Assembly: GCA_014529385.2 (NCBI GenBank)
Contig: CM043948.1
Location: 78,478,291-78,542,290, forward strand
Length of the DNA stretch: 64,000 nucleotides
Reading direction: 5' to 3'
Source of the DNA: Adiantum capillus-veneris
Lineage: Eukaryota > Streptophyta > Polypodiopsida > Polypodiales > Pteridaceae
This document shows positions 9,684 through 21,119 of this stretch, in pieces (position 1 is the first letter of the stretch; every line of letters begins with the position of its first letter). Below the pieces are notes generated by a model. It made no database searches, was not told the origin of the DNA, and was given only the letters and a program-made list of their open reading frames with translations. The position numbers and the translations under genes are program-made.

Positions 9684-9769
9684 AAGGTTATGTAGTTGAT
9701 TCATTGCATTGCATTATACATTATATACATGCACATAAAGGGAGTGTGGCCTATCGCTAATGGGAAACC

Positions 9770-10103
9770 CGCTTATTTGATTACGAGGTAAGCAATTTAT
9801 AAGTATTTAGTTGTGGCAAGAACAGGAGTAGATGTAGATGTTGTAGAAGCAGAAGAGCAAGCAGTTGGCACTGTAAAATTGGTTAGAAAAGGGGCATGCA
9901 AACTTGCTAGAAGCTCTTGTCCTTAAGGGAGCGGCCGGCTTATTTGATTATGAGGCAAGCAATTTATAAGTATTTAGTTGTGGCAAGAACAACAGTAGAT
10001 GTAGATGTTGTAGAAGCAGAAGATCAAGCAGTTGGCACTATAACATTGGTTAGAAAAGGGGCATGCAAACTTGCTAGAAGCTCTTGTCCTTAAGGGAGCG
10101 AGA
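9770..10103 (-). pseudogene. Two tandem truncated relics of the cysteine-rich peptide gene
   Basis: Two 167-bp direct repeats (9770-9936 and 9937-10103) each carry, on the minus strand, the last ~33 codons of the gene at 10544-10900. Cysteine codons are partly lost (for example TGC to TTT, TAC or TTC), and the stop is TAA at 9807-9809 and 9974-9976. In each copy the signal peptide and pro-region are missing: 5' UTR sequence (CTTAAGGACAAGAGCTTCT) joins the segment encoding SKFACP directly, probably by deletion at a shared AGC. Since both copies have the same junction, the deletion preceded the tandem duplication. Confidence 0.8.
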
Positions 10104-10479
10104 CTAGGAGCTTCCCTTTGTAGGTTGACACTTATATTGGCTAAAAAGAAAACATCTTTTGATACTTGCCCCAGCTAACGTTAGAAAGAGGACACTCTTA
10201 AGCATTTGTTCTGGAGTTGTGCTCTCTTTTATAGTTGGTGAGATAATGATGTTGCACATTAGAGAACTGCATGGGAATCAAGGTTACCAAGTTCAAGGTA
10301 ACATTTGCCTATGCCTTTTCTCAAGACAACCACATGCACTTTTGTATTCAGTTCTTTAGGGTTTGGGCTTTATCCTTTATCTAGAATACTAGGAATGTTG
10401 CTGCTAACAAAATTTTAGAAAATGTAAGTGGAGTTGTATTGATTGAGAGAGACAGAGAGAGACGGCTATACGAATACAC

Positions 10480-10485
10480 TTTATT
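10480..10485 (-). terminator. Poly(A) signal of cysteine-rich gene 1
   Basis: AATAAA on the minus strand, about 60 bp after the stop codon at 10544-10546. Confidence 0.55.
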
Positions 10486-10543
10486 GCATTACAATATTTC
10501 TCATGAGGGCCACGAGGGGCAGCCCATTACATAATCAAAGGAG

Positions 10544-10900
10544 CTAGTTGTGGCAAGAGCAGGAGCAGACGTTGATGTTGCAGGAGCAGAAGCGCCAGCG
10601 GCTGGCACTGCAGAATTGGTTGGAGCAGGGGCACGCAAACTTGCTGGCCGAAAATAGGTCGCCCTCTCCGTGAGCCGCCATGTGCGCCTGCAGGCTCAGC
10701 GACGACGTGGCCACCTGGCTCTGCTCGTCGATGGTTCCCACGAAGTCCGGCCTCATCTGGCTGCTGCTTCTCTTTGCCTCCGTTACATGCTCCGCAGGAG
10801 CCCTGGCGCTTGCGGTCACAGAATGGGCAGCCACAGCGAGTGCTAGTAGAAGGAGCACCGTCATGAGCTTGACGAAGACAGCTAGCGGGGCAGATGCCAT
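10544..10900 (-). CDS. Secreted cysteine-rich peptide precursor, copy 1 (118 aa)
   Basis: An intronless frame runs from ATG (10898-10900) to TAG. Residues 1 to about 32 form a signal peptide (hydrophobic LLLLALAVAA, likely cleavage after VTASA). A polar pro-region follows, and the C-terminus has eight cysteines spaced C-X-C-X4-C-X7-C-X-C-X4-C-X-C-X-C, ending CHN. A TATA box lies 92 bp upstream and a poly(A) signal downstream. The copy at 23396 differs at 16 of 118 residues, with 25 pro-region residues (from RPDFVG) and the cysteine framework unchanged, which suggests selection. Secretion is inferred. The CXC motifs could bind metal as in metallothioneins or form disulfides as in antimicrobial or signalling peptides. 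I do not recognise the family. Confidence 0.78.
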   Translation of the reverse strand: MASAPLAVFVKLMTVLLLLALAVAAHSVTASARAPAEHVTEAKRSSSQMRPDFVGTIDEQSQVATSSLSLQAHMAAHGEGDLFSASKFACPCSNQFCSASRWRFCSCNINVCSCSCHN

Positions 10901-10991
10901 GATAGTTGTATGAGGATAAAGCTTGAAGCTCTTGTCCTTAAGGCAGGCAACGAGTGAATTTTGGTGATCGTAGTCTTGGCTGATAGGGGGA

Positions 10992-10998
10992 TTTTATA
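10992..10998 (-). promoter_or_regulatory. TATA box of cysteine-rich gene 1
   Basis: TATAAAATCCCC on the minus strand, 92 bp before the ATG. The same sequence lies 88 bp before the ATG of copy 2 (23308), in otherwise diverged flanks. Confidence 0.7.
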
Positions 10999-11510
10999 GA
11001 TGTCCGGTGCAGGAAACGCTCTGTAGACTTTATTGAGTGGGGGTCTCAGCACGCGTCGTATTGACCTGCGTGCGCCACCTTGGCACATGCCATTTCTCTC
11101 TACACTTTTATCGCGCCTCCTGGCCACTGTCCACACACAGTTTACAAGGTGCTGATGAGAGACGAGGAGGCCCCTCACTCAACCATCGTCGCGGCGGCCA
11201 AATTCACTAAGAGAAAGTGCGCCCACTTTCTCTAATTAGTACAGTTGCACTGGATAGATTACAACACGTTTAATGCGGTCAAGTTTACGAGCTTGCACGG
11301 CTCTTGACTCTTTTCGACCAACTTTTAACAAAATGTGTGTACAAAGTGCACTTGCACCCCGAGTTCTGATCTAATACCTCTCGCTTGAATTTTGGTGGCC
11401 GTCGACAAAGCCCCCCCATAGCACCTTCCACAGAAAACGTTCAACCAGAGAGGCCACTGTGGAATCCAGATGCTATTTACTATCGCCACCTATTTCAATT
11501 CATGACATTT

Positions 11511-13840
11511 CTTCCTCCGTTGCTTGTTGAGGGGGGGAGAACCAATCCCTCTTGATCATCAGAGTGATGTATATATCCTCGCTTTGCAGATTATAGAAAT
11601 GTTTGCTCTTGGGCCACCGCCAAGCTTTCCACTCAAAATTAGACTCGCAGATAGTAGACATCACGCAATTGTCCAACACTTCTAGAGTTTTGTTGATTAG
11701 CAGTCTTTCAGTACCATTGAGATAAGAGCGGGTAGTTAGTTGGTCTGTTTCTTCACCTCTAGTTGTTGTTGTCTCAAAAATGGGCCAATCGTCCGAGTCC
11801 TTTGTTATTGACCTTTTTGGCAAGTTCTCTCCAAAATGGGTTCAATAATAATTTACTTCTTGTTCTAGAGAGCGAAGGGGAACAATGTGTTATGGAGTTT
11901 TGAAAATATCTAGTCATCTCTCCCCATTCTTGTGTCTTTGTTGCTCTAATAGTACAATTTTATACCAGCTCGCCCGTTGTGCCACCTAGGCTCAAGTTGG
12001 ACCATCGAGGAGCTAACAATTTGTCATGTACCTCTAACTCTTTCCATTGGCCACCTTGAGAGAAGAGCTTTGCCTTGTCAATCATATCCCTTGTCATAAT
12101 GTCCCATGCTTGGTCTTGCTTTGCAATTGAGACCACAAACTTGGCACACTCAGCCTTTGCATGAATAGCAAGGTTGAAGATCCCGATACAACCTTGCTCC
12201 ATCAGTCTAGAGACAAATTCCCATTTGTCCCTAGGGACAAATTTATACGTTTTCTATCGGTCCGGAGTGTTCCCCAAGGCAAACAGGGAGCCCCCTCTTC
12301 TGATAGAAATGGATTCCAACTTTTGGAAAAAGACTCAAGTATTTTCTAAAAACATGGCATAGCTTTTGGTGGTCAACTCTCACCTAGCTCTTTCTCTTCA
12401 ATTTTGATAAATTGGAACAGATCCCAGCAACTAATGAGACCATAACTGCACTAGGTTGCATTGTGATGCCCCGGTGTAATTATATCTCTTTCACTCTGTC
12501 CCAACACTTTTATAATGACGCTTTTTTATTAAAAGAATTCTCATAAAAATTCCCATATGGTCAGGTTTTTACCCAATGATGACTAAAAATATTGTTTTAA
12601 AGTTTATATCATCCTTAAAAGCACATTGCTTTTCAAAAACACTGAAAAGCGCGAAAAGTCATAAATAGCATAAATTTTTTTACAAATAGTAATTATTAAA
12701 TTTAAACCATGGGTTTTCCTTGTCCACTTAAACAAAAAAACTGAACTTGCTTTTTATCGAGTAAGCACCCAAAATCATAAAAAGCTAAAAATAGCGTGAA
12801 AAGCGCTCAAAAGACATATTTTTACAAAACTAAACCATAGCATCCTCGAAACTCGTAGATTAAGGATATAGCTTTGTTTTTTATGTAAAAAAAAAAACAC
12901 CAAAAAGCACAAAAAGCATGAAAAAGATTTAAAAAATATAAAAATAAATTAAAATCAAACGTCCATTTGACCTTCTATAACATGGAAACGACCTTGGTTT
13001 TCCTTTTAAACCCATTTAATAATGTCAAATGAGCATTCTAAACCAAAAATTTAAGAAGTGGACATTAAAATCTATTTATTATTTTTAAAAGAGACCCAAA
13101 AGTCGGGGATCTTATAGTTTGATACTGAGCTGCTAGATCCTTTCACATATGGTTACATCGATTTCATCCTACTCATTTTCAAAACTTAAGTTTGGAATGT
13201 ACAATATGCCTTCTATGAATTAATTGTCATGCATGGCACTATCCTCACAGGTTCATGCTTGTGTTGTTCTTGACGTGCTTGATGATGAATCCTTTGGTGA
13301 GAAATTAGATTTTTCTTTCTAAATATTTTCTCTATCTAGACATTTTTTATCATCATTCTCTAAGTCAACTCTAACTTGCAAAACTTCCTTCTTTGGATTT
13401 GTCTTATCAAAACTAGGTAAAATTTTAGTTGTCTTTTTAGAACCACGGGTTGGGAGTTTCATTTTCTAGACTACTGAGCTACTTTTGCAAAAGCCTCTGA
13501 ATGGTCCTAGATTCTAAGAACTCTAGTCTCCCTGGCTTCCTTCGCTCTAGATCTTTCGTGATTTGAGTATCCAATACCTTTTTCTATTGCCATTTGTCCA
13601 CTTATTTGGCGTTCCCTTTAACCTTCAATTGATTGCCCTTTGTCTCTCCCATAGTTGGTTCTTTTTACTCTACTTTAATCGAGTGATTGACTCCTTTAGG
13701 ATTTATTTGATGACAATGCCATAGCTCCTAGTGATCTCATGCACTAGTACTAGCTCTACCAACTTCCCCTCGGTCACTTCATGTTTTTCATTTTTAGGAC
13801 ATTGTGTTGAAAAGAGCCCATTAACATCTGAAATTTCTTC
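11511..13840. other. Region without recognisable genes
   Basis: A(T)-rich sequence becomes conspicuous from about 12520 to 13100, with repeated AAAAAGC/AAAAGCGC words. A minus-strand open stretch at 11960-12202 (IHAKAECAKFVVSIAKQD...) has transposon-protein-like composition but no motif I can name. I see no promoter, RNA gene or intact ORF. Confidence 0.5.
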
Positions 13841-14640
13841 TTGTAAATTAGTTTTCCTCTAACCATAGGAGTGTGGTGTGTGTGTCTCCCATCCATACCA
13901 CTGGTACTGGCTTCATTATTAGGGTTCTTGGCCACTTTCTCTTACTTGTTTGGCTCATCGTTGGGGTCAATTTCATCATCAATAAACCTTTCCCTTGCTT
14001 GAAATGGTGTATTGTTATCTTATAGTTCTTCCACACATGATCGCATGCTTTGCAATAAGTACATTGGATGCATTCATCACTTCAATTCCAATTTGATTTA
14101 CATCTTATACATCAAGTTTCCACCTTTTTGATTGAAGGTCTAGTCTTTGAGATCTCAAATATTTTTTTAGATACTTCATTGATCTTCCTTTTCCAAGACC
14201 CTTTCTTTCTGGTTTTTGATGCATCTTCAGAATGATTGTCATTAGACAATTTGGAGTTTGGTTATGAGTCTCTTGACAAATATTCATTAGAACTTTAGGT
14301 GGATTTACCTTTTTTTCCCTTCAACTTCTTGGCATGCCATTCTAGTCTAAGAGCCCTTTTCACTAAGTCGTTGAATTTCCCTATGGGAGCATGGTATTAC
14401 TACTCTCTCGACTTCTTGTTCCTAGATCCACTTAAAAGCCAGACTCTCATGAGTTTCTCAAATATGGGTTTGTGCAAATTTCTAATGAGCTATATGATCT
14501 TCTCTACCTAGCTCTATGTTGACACCTTACGCTGCTAAATCTTATCTAGCTCATAGAGTACGTCCTCATTCTATCGGTTCTCACTGTATTCCAAGATAAA
14601 GGCTTGGGGGGGTCACTCCATGTAAAACCTATACATGTTG
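13840..14640 (-). pseudogene. Decayed gag-like sequence
   Basis: The minus strand shows frames with gag-like character broken by stops: AFILEYSE...EDVLYELDK near 14590, then APIGKFNDLVKRALRLEWH near 14360, and a possible broken zinc knuckle CTYCKACDHVWKNY near 14030-14070. The order (alpha-helical core, then basic region, then Cys/His) fits gag, but the family is not identifiable and no LTR was found. Confidence 0.35.
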
Positions 14641-14815
14641 TGCATTCAAGGAGTCTATATAAAACCCCTAAGCTATGATTTTTTCACCAATAAAACAAAC
14701 CCTTTTTTTATTCAATCTCTAAATTTTTTTTGCAAGATCTTTTTTTTTGATACCCTTCTATATGTGAAAATTTGATAAAATATAGAATAAAATAATCCCT
14801 CCTATTGAACCCACG

Positions 14816-17306
14816 TTATAGGCTTTTTTTTGTAGTGATTACTTGTGTAGGCATGACACGGATCACATCCTCAGGTTTTGCAACTGGTGTTTCTAGTAAA
14901 GCTTGGGCTATTTGAATCATTTTCTGGCACATTTCAAACCTTTGCTTTTCTAGTTCCGCATAGGGATATGTCATCCACCTGTGTTCTTGGGTTTGGTTGT
15001 TTTTGAGCCTCACATCATAGGCTTTCAAGAGGGCATCTAATGTCTCATTAACCTTCTCTGCCAACACAGATCCTCTTGAACTAGTACTTCTCGGTTTCTC
15101 ATCCGTGGATGGTTCTTCTAGAGGTGTAACCATCTGTGTAAGAGAAGGTGCCTCCTTTTCCTCATGTTGTTTTATCTTCTCCTCAGCTTCGGTAAGCTTC
15201 TCAGCTAGGGATTTTTGCTCTCGTTCCCTGCGTGCTTTCATCCTAGTCTTTCTAGCTTTCTAACTTTTTCGTTTGCTCTTGGTTTTCTGACTAGGTGCGT
15301 CTGTCTTTGGTCCATCATCTTTCTTTGGACTCATGTCACTTTCCGTGTTCTTTGTCTCTGGATTCTCATCAGCTTTCTTTTGAGCTTGTGCTCTCATAAC
15401 TACTTGAACTGATACAACATTTTCATTTTTTGAGCTACTAGGGAGCTGAACAATCCCTAATACATTTGTTGTGATTTTCTTGATTTGGTTTGGGTTTTTC
15501 GGGCAATCGGGGATCAACTGAGGGATGCCACACTCAAGACAATAGGCATTTACTTCGGTGATCTCCGTATGAGGACATTGTTTGACCAAGTGGTTGTCAT
15601 GACTTTTGTGACAATCTGTCTCTGGTTGAGGAGATTCTTTTAGCATTTCCTCTTGGCTATAAGCAAGCTTTGACCTAGATAAGCCGCTATTTGCAATGAA
15701 ACGCAATGTCCTTTCGTCCATTTCATACCTTCTTTCTTTCGACTGAAACCCAGGAGGTGGAGGTTGTACCGGCCTCACCACTCCATGTGTTTCTCTCACA
15801 TTTTGTTGCTCCAAAGGGTAGTACTCACTTTGGTTGCTATACCACATTGTAGCTGGTACTGGCGTTGGTTTATTTGATGCTTCCATCATTGGCATGTATC
15901 TCATGTCTACCAGCATTCTAGCACCTGGCAGCGGAGGTTGTTGTCCTAAGACAAGCTGTGGCCTTAAAACTCCTATTGGTCGTGGCGCATTCTCCGTAAT
16001 GTATCTAGGTGGAGTAGGTGCTTCTAGAACAGGTTGTACATACCTCTCCCTAGCATTTTTCATGCTATAATAGAACTCTTCCCCCGTATGGTTCGTCCAT
16101 TTTCTATCAATTTCACACCACTTCGGCTCTCCCGAATCAGACCTTACAAGAGGAATCAACCTCTTGACCAAGTCGTCGATAAGCTTTTCTCGATCAATAT
16201 GTGCCGTTGGCTTGGCAATTGACTCACTTATCTGTGAAACACTGTGCTGAGAGGATGTGTCATCTCCTTGACTCTTTAAGTCCTTTTCTATGTATGCCTC
16301 ACAGTTATCCACTAGATAAAGAGCTTCTTTGATCAACTCGTTTAGCGTCATCCTCCTTATCATATGCAGATCCTTCTGAAGGTCCGCATGTCTCATTCCT
16401 TGGATAAAGATCATCATCAGTCGTGCTTGCGTAGGTAATTCCGCTCTCGGACAGAGCTTAACATATCTCTTGAGCTGTAATGATGCTTTGCGTACTGATT
16501 CATCCTCTTTCTGTTTGAATCTATGGATTTGTGACCGTGTTGTGAGCAATGCCTTTTGGTGAGAATTCTTCAATAAACTCCTCAAACAGATCATCTAGGG
16601 TCTCAAAATCCCATTTTTCCACCGAGTCGAACCATGTAGCTGCATCATCTTTTAGAGTCAATCCAAATCCCGCAAAATGTGTCGCATAATCTGAAACTTC
16701 CTCTGCTCTAATGGCTCTTCTAAAAGCCGTTACGTGATCTCTCGAATCTTTATCTCCGGAGTATCTTCTGTTTACCCATTTCTGGACTTGGGATGGTCTA
16801 ACTCGTCGATTGTCTACAAGTCTAACCAGAGACTCTCCCAATCCTTCTCTCGTTATCGCTCTTGAGGGGAATCCTAGTGGCTCTCTTCTTGGAATTCCTA
16901 TAGGAATTCTCGTGTTTGGTGGAGGTATTTGTGGTCCTTCATTGACCAAATATCCACCTCTTTCTAGTACAGTCTGTGGATTTGTGCTTTCTACAACTGT
17001 GTATTCTCGTCCATACTTGTCGACAACTATAGATCTCCATTGACAGTCGACTCCGTATGTGTAGACATATAAGAGCTTGTAATACGTTATCTCTTCTAGG
17101 TATGGATCTAAGCACCTATAAAGATTGACCTCATTGTCGTGAATGTATCTATATAGTCCTTCACTCTCATGACCAATCATCCAAACTCTCTCAACAAGAT
17201 GTATCTTTATCAATTGCAAGTTTGGAAGATCCATTGTGGGAGGATATTCCTCTATCGTCGGGATCTCCAAGCTTGTGTAAGCTACGTTTGAATCTAGGGT
17301 AGACAT
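14816..17306 (-). pseudogene. Gag of a gypsy element related to element C (C')
   Basis: Minus-strand ATG at 17306 opens a gag N-terminus. The retrotransposon gag core follows (FAGFGLTLKDDAATWFDS, EEFSPKGIAHNTV, then FKQKEDESVRKASLQLKRY), then a Cys/His segment (CHKSHDNHLVKQC), a CX2CX8C segment (CLECG...PDC), and a coiled-coil part ending near 14816. It aligns through its length with element C gag (46279-48913). One frameshift near 16525 and one in-frame TAG (15260-15262) break it. Protease and later domains are absent, so the element is truncated. C' shows about 80 N-terminal residues missing from C. Confidence 0.75.
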
Positions 17307-17460
17307 GATTTCTGGTCTTAAGAGCTTTTGCTTGGTTCAAGTAGACTTAGTCCACTTTGCTCAAGTTCTTTGGTTAGGGAAAGTCGAAACTAAGTCCAAA
17401 ACCCCAACCGTTTCGTCACAATTCTCGGAAACTGTCGCTTTCAGATACCCCTAACTTGCG
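17307..17460 (-). other. Leader upstream of C' gag
   Basis: A short noncoding stretch lies between the gag start and the palindrome array, where a primer-binding site and the LTR end would be expected. I could not assign either with confidence. Confidence 0.3.
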
Positions 17461-20400
17461 GATGAATTTTGAGGCCTCAAAGAACGTTTTTTTCAAAATT
17501 GAACTAAATGGTTGCCATTGGCATCATTAATTCATGTTTTTCTCTAAGATCTATAGAGCCCGTCTCAGGCTACGTTTTGATATAAAAACTTTTCCGATCC
17601 GATACCGTTTGTGAAAGTTATGGCCAAAACAGTGAAATGCAGTTTAGAATGGTCAAAATGAGTCCAAATTCAATTTCAAAAGAAGATTTGGGATCTGTGT
17701 GACACTGCGAACACTTCTGTATGGTCAAAATTTCAGTTGGACCCTAAAACTGGCCTAGAGACATCCTACGCGTAGCATGCCTATATGCTCAGAATTTAAC
17801 AAAATTTGGTCTAGAGACTCCCCTTAAGTCCAGCAACACAATGGTATGCTCAGAATCTCATTTGGACCTAAAAATGGCCTTGCGACATCCTACGCGTAGG
17901 ATGTCTTTTTGCTCAGAATGACTTGAAATTTTGACCCCAGCTTCTCCTTGATGTGTTGATCACAGTGGTGTGCTCATAGGTTGGTTTGGAGTCCTAAATC
18001 AAGTTGGAGACATCCTACACGTAGGATGTCTAACTGCTTAGATTTTGTCCAAACTCGATCCCAAGATTCTCCTAGTGCTCAGCAACCCAATGGTATACTC
18101 AAAATTGAATTTGGATGCCAATAGGTCAAGATTTGGGCTGCATAAGCTTCTAGTGCACTCCAAGAGTAGGATGTCTGACAATTCTTGTCTTTGCTTGGTA
18201 AATAGGCCAAACAAGGTCCAAATTCACTTTTGAAAAAAGATCTGAATCCTTGAGACACTTAGAACCTCCCTATATGGACACATTAGAATTTTGACCACTT
18301 TATGACCCTGGAGACATCCTACGCGTAGGATGTCTTTTTGCTCTGTTTCAGCTCAAACTTGCACTGTAGCTTCGCCTTGATGTGCTAAACTCACAGCAAC
18401 TATTTTTACTTCTAACACTCGTGTGATGGTTTCTTGATTTAGTTTCGGCTAAAGAAAGCATTTTTCTTAAGTGGATCCGGAAGACGATATTCCGCGATCA
18501 AGTGGATAGCCAGGAAGCGTGTGTCTTGCCGAGGGTCTGCGACTAGATAGGTTTAGTTAGGATCTGTGGATTAGAGTAGTTGTTGGTGGTCGAGTGATTT
18601 GTGAGGTGATAAAAGCATTTACTAGTCCGTGTGTGGCAGTGAAGCGTTTTTCTACTCATAGATGCAAAACCCCATATGATTTGTAGGAGTAGCTTTAGGA
18701 AAGTGATCCAATTTTGATCTAGAGCTATTCAACACTGAATTATTTCCTAAAGTGCTTGATTGCATTTGAAATCACGGAAAAGTGTGCTTTTGAGGGTAAA
18801 AATGCATTAAACAAGCTTTTGTGGATATTTTTGTATGACTGACTGATGCTGTGCATATAAAAGAGCATTTGCAAGGGTTCTGTGAAAGAAAACCTGCAAT
18901 TCTGTAAACATAGACAATCTACGCGTAGGATGTCTCAAAGGGGTTCTGAAGACCAAATTTGAAAATTTTGACTGCACTAGTGTGTTCAGAAGGGGGGGTT
19001 TACCCTAAGTATACATTGAAACTAGAGTTTTGACCAACTCTTGACACTCAAAAGACCAAAGACGGAGTGTCAAAAACGCGAAAACAAGAAACTTAAGATT
19101 TTGAGCACAATTTTGCATAAAACCTAGTAGGAATGCTTGAAAAGTAGCGCTCAAGACTTGGGGATGCCTGTGGATGAATTTTGCCAAAAATTTCATCAGT
19201 AGACATCCTACGCGTAGGATGTCTAGAGAGTGATTCTGGAAGCAAAAATCAAGATTTGACATCATACCCATATTTTGCATGTTGTGTTGGACACACACAC
19301 CAAAGCTCATGTCATTTGGACATATAGAGTGAGAGTTAAGGGGATGTTACTCTTTCAGAGAAATATTTTCCCAAAAGTGGTGATTCTGAGCAATTTTGAC
19401 ATCCAAAATTTGCTGTGATCACATATTCTTGTTATATGCATCAAGAAGCACCTTGGGTAGAAACAGAAGTCCATTCAGAGAAAAAAATACATCCTACGCG
19501 TAGGATGGCTACAGGGTGATCTGGTGGAAATTTTGAAATTCTGAGTTGACCAGTGTGTTAAGAAGGTAGGTTTTACCCTATTTTCACCTGGAAAGTGGAA
19601 ATTTGACCATATCTTGACATGATAAGGCCAGATAGATTGAAATTGCCAGACATCCTACCCAATTTGTGCCAAAGCATTATTTTGAGACCAAAACCATAAT
19701 ATGGCTGCATGAACATGTTTCGAATGATATATTGAGTGACTGTAAGGGGTTTCACCTCATTTGGGTGAGAAAATTGGGTTCAAAGCAGACTTTAGCACTT
19801 TTGACTGAAAAAAAGGCAAGAACGGCTAAAATTTGGGACTTTTGAAATCCAAACCAAAATCTAAGCATACCACTGGGTTACTGACATCAAGGGGAAGCTG
19901 TGGGACAAGTTTGGGGTCAAACAGGCCAAAAAGACATCCTATGCGTAGGATGTCTTTTGTGTGATTTTGGACTCTAAACAAAATTCTGAGCATACCACAG
20001 TGATCAGCACCTTAAGGAGAGTCCGTGGTTCAAATTTGGGTTCATTTTGAGCAAAAAGACATCCTACGCGTAGGATGTCTACTGCATGATTCTGAGACCA
20101 AAATTCTCTTGTGGACATAACATGTTGTCATGTAGCCTTAGATAAGCCTCCTAGGCAAATTTGGTCGAATTTAGAGTTGATTTGACTTGGGAATTCATCA
20201 GAACAGACATCAGGCTTTTGGAACAGATTCTTGATCATTTGACCAACCTATAGGTGTCAGAATGGAAGTGCCATTGCACACCGGCTTCTAAAACTAGAAT
20301 AACTACTCATTACAAATGACGTTTATAGCCATAATTAATCCGCAACATTTCATAACTCACAAAGATAAGACTTTGGTACGGAACTTGAGTTATGTTGTGT

Positions 20401-20480
20401 TGTTGACCCAGCGGTCAACAATCAAGGTGAAGAAGAAAGGAGGTCAATAGATCTCTATCTCTATCTTTCTCTTGTGGCCC
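17460..20480. repeat. Palindrome-centred repeat array, two halves in inverted orientation
   Basis: The 12-nt half-site AGACATCCTACG, followed at once by its reverse complement, recurs at 17759, 17884, 18008, 18312, 18912, 19201, 19487, 19932 and 20057; half-sites occur at 18166 and 19648. Copies at 18312, 19201 and 20057 are perfect over 24 bp and 17884 over 22 bp. Spacing is 124, 125, 145 and 159 bp on the left and multiples of about 125-145 bp on the right. Spacer sequence at 17905-18007 is the reverse complement of that at 19956-20056, so the two halves are inverted around roughly 18.4-18.9 kb. The array lies where the 5' LTR of minus-strand element C' should be. Confidence 0.85.
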
Positions 20481-20589
20481 AAGAGCAGACATTTCTATAA
20501 ACCACAAACCAAGGATATATAACTCAATCTAATGATTGAGTGTGATGGTTTCTCTCCCCTTAACAAGCAACAAAGCAAGCCTATGGCTT

Positions 20590-20775
20590 GAATCGAGATG
20601 GGTGGCAATGGCCAGAACTGAGATGGGTGATGATAAAAAATAACATCTAGATTCCACAGTGGCCTCTTTCTTTGGGAAGGTTCTTTTTTTTTTGTGGAAG
20701 GTGCTATGGGAGAATTTGTCGATGAGCATCAAAATTCAAGCCGGAGGTATTGGATCAAATAGGTACTCATGGTGC
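20590..20775 (+). repeat. Right arm of inverted duplication, distal piece
   Basis: It matches the reverse complement of about 11370-11510 (ATTCCACAGTGGCCTCT, GTGGAAGGTGCTATGG, ATTCAAGC...GGTATTGGATC). Later insertion of the LINE-containing 20.8-22.95 kb segment separates it from the gene-proximal piece (22960-23900). Confidence 0.7.
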
Positions 20776-21119
20776 AAAATAACAAGTGAGGATCCCCTCA
20801 CTTATTCAAGAAGTGTCTAGTGATTAGAGGTTGGTAAGCAAGATGCACAAATGGATTCAAATGACCTGGATGACACGATTTTTCAAGAACGATTAGGAGG
20901 GAAGGTAGTGAAAAGCCAAGTGGTTCTAATATATACACAACTTGTTAGATTCTGCTACTCTCACCCAGTTTGGAAGGCCAAGAATCGTCGCATATCTGAA
21001 ATGACCTCTTAATAGCTAGCTTCACGGAGATTGTCCAAGAGAGCAGGGAAGTCATTGTAAAAAGGAAGAACTCGTGCACTGGTGAGAAACACCCAGTAGA
21101 CAATAGAAATTTTATGATC
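20776..21119. other. Unassigned sequence left of LINE
   Basis: No coding or structural signal was recognised. It may be upstream LINE sequence too decayed to read, or flanking DNA. Confidence 0.4.

Larger units (their letters stand above)
9616..11510 (-). repeat. Left arm of inverted duplication carrying cysteine-rich gene 1
   Basis: Homology to the right arm covers the 3' flank, gene, promoter and about 0.6 kb upstream. Shared markers include the GCCGCCGCGACGATG context (11190), the CATTAAACGTGTTGTAATC stretch (11255-11273), and the segment from GGTATTAGATC to GGCCACTGTGGAATC (11370-11470), which matches 20655-20755. The arms are about 9 kb apart and inverted. Confidence 0.75.

Noticed and set aside
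10680-10913. Antisense open frames over both cysteine-rich genes (also 23380-23746)
   Set aside because: They mirror the conserved sense frame; signal peptide, TATA box and cysteine pattern support only the sense strand.
11960-12202. Minus-strand 80-codon ORF as a gene
   Set aside because: Short, no start context, no known motif, surrounded by decayed sequence.
17700-20080. CRISPR-like array (short repeats at regular spacing)
   Set aside because: Spacers are homologous to each other, the repeats are full palindromes in inverted blocks, no cas genes occur, and the genome is eukaryotic.
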